The notes beneath the pieces are model-generated. The model had not been told where the DNA came from, did no database searches, and worked only from the letters and a program-made list of their open reading frames with translations. Below, in pieces: positions 58,101-64,000 of a DNA stretch of 64,000 nt (position 1 is the stretch's first letter; every line of letters begins with the position of its first letter). Made by a program: the position numbers and the translations under genes. This stretch comes from Epiperipatus broadwayi (Eukaryota; Onychophora; Udeonychophora; Euonychophora; Peripatidae): assembly GCA_028023455.1 (NCBI GenBank), contig JAQFVV010000027.1, forward strand, positions 8,179,845 to 8,243,844, given 5' to 3'.

Positions 58101-59179
58101 AGATGAGGACAATGATCATGAGTTGTCTGAATCTGTAGAAGAGACTCCAATTGCATCTAAGAAGATTAAATCCAGGTGGCTTTATTTTTGGTCTGGGGAA
58201 AAAAAAATTATTTGAAATCTCATAAGAATTCCATTTTTTTATGCCATAAGAATTCCATTTTTTGTCATAAGAATTCCATTTCTTATGTCATAATTCTTTG
58301 ATTCTAAATTTTTGGCTAACATCCAAAATGGGGATCTTGATCTGAGTCAAATCTTATATGTTGAAACTATATCTCGAGTTATTCATAAGTTTGATCAGCT
58401 TAATAATTTTTTTAATATATATATTTTTTGAGGCAACTTCTCTTCTGATATCTGATTGAGGAATATTTGAAACAATTGTTAATTTCCATTTTTGATTTTG
58501 ATATTTCCTTAATGCTAAATTGAAGAAATTTTACTGTTTTTTAGGTGGAGAGAAGGGTTGCTCTGTAGCAGTAATATCAGGCACTGGAGAGATTTCATAG
58601 TTGCCAGTACCAAGTAATCGTTTTTTATTTTAAGAACCTAGAACTCTCATATCTGGAGTATTGGCCCAGCATTCCCTCATAATACCATCAGAGTTCATGT
58701 TAATACATTTTTTGTATATTTTCATAATGTAGTATCTTAGCCAGGAATTCATCAAGATGAAGTCTGGTTTCCATGTGGAGATATTAGCTTCACATATTGA
58801 TGCACATCAATTGAAGGGTAAGCTACACAAAAGCTGTCATCCATCGACTCTAATAACCGTAATTGTTATCTAGTATGTAGGCTTGTTGTAGTACATGCCC
58901 GATATCTCTTGCAGGAATCCTTGTCATCAGTCTGTGGACTGGTGTCATCAAGTGAAGTCATGGTACCATGTAGTAAATTTCTGCTAAGTCCATCTCACAT
59001 ATTTCTCAATTTTTGTAATGGCTGTAAAGTTAACAATGTGAAATTCTGTTTTCTATTCAGGAAGATGGCAGGGGAACTGTTATAATGCTTGAAACAGATT
59101 ACAAGCAAGCTGCTCTGGGAAAACATAAGTTTAAGTCGTTTAATGAAAGCATACAAATTCAACATATCCAAAAAAAAGG

Positions 59180-59645
59180 GCAATAAGTGAAATCCAATAT
59201 CAAAATGATGCTGGTTTTTTTTTTATGCACATAATTTTTTTTATTCATAATGGTCAAGTGTTTTACCAACAAGTTCTGAAATGTTTGTGCGATAAAATGA
59301 AACAAAAATGACTTAAATTTGTGGAAGTGGTGGCTTCACCACAATGTACCAGGGTACAAAGCTAACCAAAAACAACATGGCTCAGCTTATCCATCCACAT
59401 ATTTCATCGAATCTCATTTTGTATGATGTCTTCTTATTATCTCAAATGAAAAAATGCCTAAAAAGAAAATGTTTTGTGACTTGAAAGTGTTGAAGAAGAA
59501 AGCGGCAGACATTAAAAGGTATCACCTTTCAAGAGTTGAAGAACTGCTTCAAAAAATGGAAAACATGTTTAGACTGGTGCATTGTATTAAACAGACAATA
59601 CTTTGAAGGGGATTCAATTTGTAACACTGAAAAATAAATCCACAT
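59180..59645 (+). pseudogene. Mariner transposase, C-terminal remnant
   Basis: Plus-strand frames read WLHHNVPGYKANQ (where active relatives have HHDNAPAH), NNMAQLIHPHISSNLI, YDVFLLSQMKKCLK, then GITFQELKNCFKKWKTCLDW and YFEGDSI. The usual PHPPYSPDL-PCD-FLFP-MK ... F..CF..WKKRW..CI...G-YFEGD order identifies a mariner transposase of the SETMAR-like type. A catalytic Asp appears lost (HHN for HHD). The N-terminal half is absent here, while the M-family MITEs carry only that half. Confidence 0.75.
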
Positions 59646-60837
59646 TTTTTTACTACAAAATTTTGTTTTATGGAGTACTCTCTCATAATACTTCATGGCA
59701 AAAATTTGGCCAATAATTATCTAATCGGAATATTCAAGTCTCTATAATAAAATGGAATCTTATTGAAAATTTTGTTTAAATCTTTGCTTGTGTAAAATCT
59801 TCTGTGTTAATAAATCAATTTTTTCTTTTACTTCTGTAATGTCTATGTTGATTCATTTTGGTATCAGAATAGATTAAGATAACATCTAACCAGGACCGGG
59901 TTATATATTAGCATTGTGTGGGAAGGCTATTGGAGATGATAGTTCTAGATAAAGACAATAGAAATAATCTGTTTTAAAGTCCAGGTAACTATCTTTCCCT
60001 TACAATTGTTTGTTTATAATATAATAATGTGATTTATTCACATCCATATAAGTGATGAATTAAAGATCAAGGTGGCTACAAGAATAAAAACATTTTACGG
60101 TAGTGCTACACATACTTCTGACTATCAACTACTTACGATATATTACTTGCCTTTATGTTAGTTTTATAAAACTAAGGGAATGATTAGAGTACTTCCAAAC
60201 TGAGTTTAAACCTTATGATCTACATGATCATTAGCAATTAATTACCCACTTCACATCGGTACCTGTTGTTTAAGCAGATGTCTAACTACTCAACCAATTA
60301 TAGATGGCTTAATGAGCAGCCAAACCATCATCTGTATCAAAACAACAGGGGCTATAGTTCTACATACAAATATAGTGCACTATCACTCCATACCATCTCT
60401 CAAACCTATTTGGTATATAGCATAAAACTAATAACAGCTTTCTACTTCAGAACCATCTATAGTACCCTTGAGTAATCAGAAATTATCAGATAAAAGTGAA
60501 GTCATCTCCATCCCAAAACCAGTTTCTAATTTTTGCCGTTTATCAATGACACTTGGATTTACAAGTTTCAAAATCTTAGTATAGATGAGCTGCCCTTATT
60601 TTATCACATACTATATAAACTAAAGAATTAAATAAGTTGCTGTTTAGTGCTAAATTGAAATAAATATTCTAATATTAAATCACCCCGCATAATTAAGAAA
60701 TTCAGCACTGCCCTCTGTTGAAATTTCAGAGAAGGCATTGCTGAATTTTTTAACAATATGGACTCGAATATATTTACATATTTATTTCACAGAGGATGGT
60801 GCTGAATTTCTTAACCATTTGGGATGATTTAATATTT

Positions 60838-61300
60838 GGATAATAAAGAATAGAAATAAGGAGATAATATCCATGTAAATAGAGATAACCTTTAATCTTT
60901 GATGTGTCCAAAAAATCACCAATTATCATTAACTGATATTCCCTGAGGTCAAACAAATTCCTATAATAGCTCTTTAATTCAACTCAAGGAGAAGTTTAAA
61001 AATACATTTGCAGAAATGTCAAAAAAATACTATTCTTTAATATTCTCATGCCTATAAAAAATAGGCTTCTAGGTTTAAATCCATATAAGAAGTTGGGGTT
61101 TGAAATAAAAGAAGACTTTTTTACTTCAACAAAGAACTCTAACAAAAGAGCTATTATAGGTTATAGGAAAACTTGTTTGGCCTTCAGGGATTGTCAGTTA
61201 ACAGCAATTGATAATTTCTTAGAAACATCAAAGGTTAAAGGTTATCTCTATTTACATGAATATTATCTCTATTACTGTTTATTAAAATAACAATCCATGG
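60838..61300. repeat. Inverted repeat of unknown class
   Basis: Arms at 60,838-60,980 and 61,140-61,300 pair, for example TAATATCCATGTAAATAGAG with CTCTATTTACATGAATATTA, and CTATAATAGCTC with GAGCTATTATAG. A similar TCTCTATTTACATGAAAT lies at 50,960. No ORF of interest; the two ORFs reading GYLYLHGYY and GYLYLHEYY are the same arm in both orientations. Confidence 0.75.
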
Positions 61301-61319
61301 AAATGTTTTATTCATATAT

Positions 61320-61830
61320 ATATATAGTTTGTCCTAGTGATAAAGATGACTGATTTTCTCTTCAAGTTGTTTGCTTTACCATCTTCAAATCGATGCATTA
61401 TACAGTGACATAATTTAATTTTTCACACAAAAATTTTAAAGTGCTTGCCTGCCTGGATAATGAGATACAATATGAAAGGTGACAATATGTTTTGCATCTC
61501 TCTAGATGGCCATGTTCTCTCCGCCATCACAAAATCTTGCAAACTATTTAAAACTTTATTACAACTCACGACTTCAGTGCTATATATTGTTTGAATCATT
61601 TAAAACATTTTAATAGGAGTTTTGCTCAATTTAAAACAAAATTTAATGCTAGCTTTATTGTTTCATCATGGATTAAGGTAAGAAACATGATCACATAGCA
61701 TGTTGTAATTCATAATCTAGACATGCACGCCTCTCAAAATCTTTGTTAATTTACATCATTATTCAATGTATGCATTAATTTAAAGATGGTGCTGCAAGCA
61801 GCAAGAAAATTGTAACACTATGTATGGACA
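61320..61830 (-). mobile_element. Mariner-derived MITE (M family), copy 5
   Basis: It starts TAGTTTGTCCTAGTGATAAA and contains TTTAAAACAAAATTTAATGC and TAGTTTGAATCATTTAAAAC-type blocks shared with copies 2 and 4. Transposase start frame with stops. Confidence 0.7.
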
Positions 61831-62419
61831 TTTCACATCATACTCCGATCTAAAGCACAGTTGTGATTTAGACTGTTGTAAATAATACTTTTTATGTACA
61901 CATGTGAGCTATTTAATTAACTTTTTTTTTATTCCTAAAAAGCGGCAATTTTATAATAAAAGAAAATTTGGTAATTATAATACTTCTCATGAAATTGTCA
62001 CCATCATCACAAATAACTATTTACAAATTAATGCAATTATTAGAACTCCATAAATTAAAAAAATGACTGGAATATGAAGAAGTCAAGATGACTTTTGCAA
62101 TAACAATGTAATCCAATACACAATCACAAACCATTCTCGTATAGATTACACATTGGTGCTTTGGCCTGCTTATTTGACCCTTGTGATATGAATTTTTTAA
62201 CATATTCATCAGTAAGTTTAAGACTTCAATATCTGATCTAATTATAGTTCTCCTTTGCATTCCATCTTCAATCATATTGTTTTGAGAAAAACAAACAATA
62301 CCGCTGATCTTCAACATCTTTATAATGCAAACAGGCTCTTCCACTAGCATGAAAATCATCAAAGTGACTAAATGGAGACTCTCCTCTAAGAGAATGAATA
62401 TTTATGATTCCTACATCTC

Positions 62420-62765
62420 GATCTATTACTCTTCATCAGTTTCAACATCCATCGATCCAAAAATATACTGATTGGTCTTTTGATCTTGCCAGTATTCTTT
62501 CAAAATAATATACAGCATCCTTAACCAAAAATTTTCTGGTATTTTTATATTACGTAGATTTCTTACTTCCATACATTTTGATAGAAATCAATAAATGAAC
62601 TTTCCAATGGTTTTACATTATAGTGACAGTGTCCATATCTCACTTCCATACAATAAATTTTGGCTAAAAAAAACAACAACCAGAATTATTTTAAATAAAG
62701 TACTTATATCACTATGATGAAACATGGTATCTTTTAACTTGCTAAATACAGCAGCAACACAACTG
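62420..62765 (-). pseudogene. LINE C-terminal remnant
   Basis: Minus strand: SQNLLYGSEIWTLSL, the widespread LLYGSE-WTL block that follows the RT of non-LTR elements, then NIKIPENFWLRMLYIILKEY. An adjoining 113-codon frame at 62,021-62,362 may be more of the same, but I cannot confirm it. Confidence 0.6.
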
Positions 62766-62868
62766 AATTTAGGGATTTAGAAATATATCTTCTACCAATT
62801 AAGGGAAAGATCTTTTCGTCATGGGGAAATGAGAATAATGATGAAAAAATTAATAATATATCATACCC

Positions 62869-63116
62869 ATAATGAGTTATTTATTTATAAAGTGCTGTTT
62901 TAAACTATAACAATCATTAAGGATCACCCACCACACAAGAGATTTGTCTATACATATATGTTTAGGTTAAAAAGGTAGATGTGATTCATTCTATCTTTTT
63001 AAAAGACTTTATCTTGTGTTTAGAGAGAAGATTATTTACAGCACATGTGTAGTGGATGAGCCCTAATGATTGTTACAGTTTAAAACATAGCGCTACATAA
63101 ATAAATAACTCATTAT
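62869..63116. mobile_element. MITE with inverted ends of about 60 bp and TA duplication
   Basis: ATGAGTTATTTATTTA at the left is complementary to TAAATAAATAACTCAT at the right, continuing through TTTTAAACTATAACAATCAT. TA flanks both ends. The internal part (GTTAAAAAGGTAGAT ... TTTAAAAGACTTTATCTTG) recurs at 63,270-63,400 without the ends. Confidence 0.8.
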
Positions 63117-63484
63117 ATGCATGTTTAATATTATATCCAATACTGATGTGCTGCAAATTGTAAAATTTTGACGATATCAATAATTAAAAACATAGCAAAT
63201 GGAATTAAAAGTGATTAATTAACATCTTCACGTTCTCATTTCCAAATGCTTAAGATTTGCCTAGACATATACTTTTAGGTTAAAAAGATAGATTGGATTC
63301 ATTCTATCTTTTTAAAAGACTTTATCTTGTGTTTGGAAAGGAGAGTATTCCTTAAAAGTGTTTATTACTTTACAGCGCATGTGTAGTGGATGATCCCTAA
63401 TGATTATAATAATATATCAGTAAAAGTTTAAGAAAAAAAAAATCAGGAAATCATTATTCCAATAAAGTGTAGAAATAATTCTCG

Positions 63485-63610
63485 TCACTCTACTCCAGAG
63501 CCATCTATTATGAATTTGAAAAATCAATGGATACTAGAAGCTCTTATAGAGCTTGATTTATGACCTGCATGAGTGAGAAGTTTGAACTTAATGCACCTGA
63601 ATTTACAACA
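63485..63610 (-). repeat. Very degenerate F1 copy
   Basis: AATCAATGGATACTAGAAGC, ATGAGTGAGAAG and TAATGCACCTGAAT fall in F1 order; the core is not recognisable. Confidence 0.5.
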
Positions 63611-64000
63611 GTGCTGAAATAGAATGAAGAGCATTGTTCTTAAGAGTATGTGTTACATATAAACAGAGATAGTCATGAGATTTCTATTGGCTTACAACAA
63701 AGTAATAAAAATAAAGATCTATGGCCCAATAATTAAAAACATAATCCAGAGAATAGAAAGAAGAGCACATAAAGTACTTGAACTCATATGTTATCATGAC
63801 ATTATGAAATAGAATAATAATAAAGATAGAATATATAATTAGAGAAGAAAAGGATGATAAAAAAGGAGCTGGCGATTATTCAAAATGAATAAAGAAGACT
63901 GCTTGGGATGGCTAGAAACTGTCTGCTATTTGAGAATTTTTTTTTTTTTTAGTTAAATAAGCATTAGTAGCAGTTCTAAAGATTGAGATATCAATTTGGT

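Noticed and set aside
62021-62362. 113-codon minus ORF as a host exon
   Set aside because: No recognised domain; it adjoins a LINE C-terminal remnant on the same strand. Not called separately.
1-64000. CRISPR array, operons, bacterial promoters or terminators
   Set aside because: No regular short direct repeats with unique spacers and no prokaryotic gene layout. Splice sites, LINEs, SINEs and MITEs show a eukaryotic genome.

Overview
This is a strongly AT-rich stretch of an invertebrate animal genome, almost entirely made of transposable elements. The one piece of host gene I can name is a single 107-nt exon on the minus strand at 33,487-33,593. It encodes part of the METTL2/METTL8-type tRNA m3C methyltransferase and has good splice sites on both sides. 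The TE mix (Penelope-like elements with a GIY-YIG endonuclease, RTE-type LINEs, mariner, hAT, Tigger/pogo, tRNA-derived SINEs) points to a metazoan. I cannot name the phylum; chelicerate or mollusc are guesses only.

Layout. 0-3.5 kb: a Penelope-like (PLE) fragment joined to an RTE LINE fragment, both minus strand, then a small TA-flanked MITE. 4.4-4.9 kb: a head-to-head pair of repeat family F1. 6.5-7.7 kb: a foldback built from family F2 around a PLE endonuclease fragment. 7.7-9.7 kb: the longest copy of a non-LTR retrotransposon called L here; three more copies lie at 22.5, 24.8 and 45.6 kb. 10.3-18.9 kb: a Tigger/pogo shell with TA-flanked inverted ends, split by a nest of about 7.3 kb of foldback elements and holding a hAT MITE. 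20.2-21.3 kb: an F1 tandem plus inversion. 21.6-22.1 kb: two tRNA-derived SINEs with target duplications. 27-28.7 kb: a tandem repeat split by a hAT element. 29.8-34.3 kb: mariner-derived MITEs around the METTL2-type exon. 38.2-41.3 kb: a minus-strand RTE LINE invaded by F1 and by a tandem of F2. 43.2-44.0 kb: an F2 foldback with an 18-bp target duplication. 44.3-63.6 kb: more F1 and F2 copies, LINE and mariner debris, tandem repeats and MITEs.

The most interesting signal is that the two dispersed families, F1 and F2, each carry a compact 41-44 nt hammerhead-ribozyme-like core: CUGANGA, a stem-loop, GAAA, a short helix III with an NUH site, and a closing helix I. F1 and F2 have different stem sequences but the same architecture. 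Both lack coding capacity, form head-to-tail arrays with units of about 455 and 477 bp, and also form inverted pairs. That combination matches the published behaviour of animal retrozymes and of Penelope-like terminal repeats. One F2 pair flanks a PLE endonuclease fragment. Partial versions of the same core also occur in the PLE terminal region near 0.5 kb and in a foldback near 24 kb. I infer that the window records repeated amplification of non-autonomous ribozyme-bearing elements, probably moved by PLE machinery. No complete autonomous element is present.
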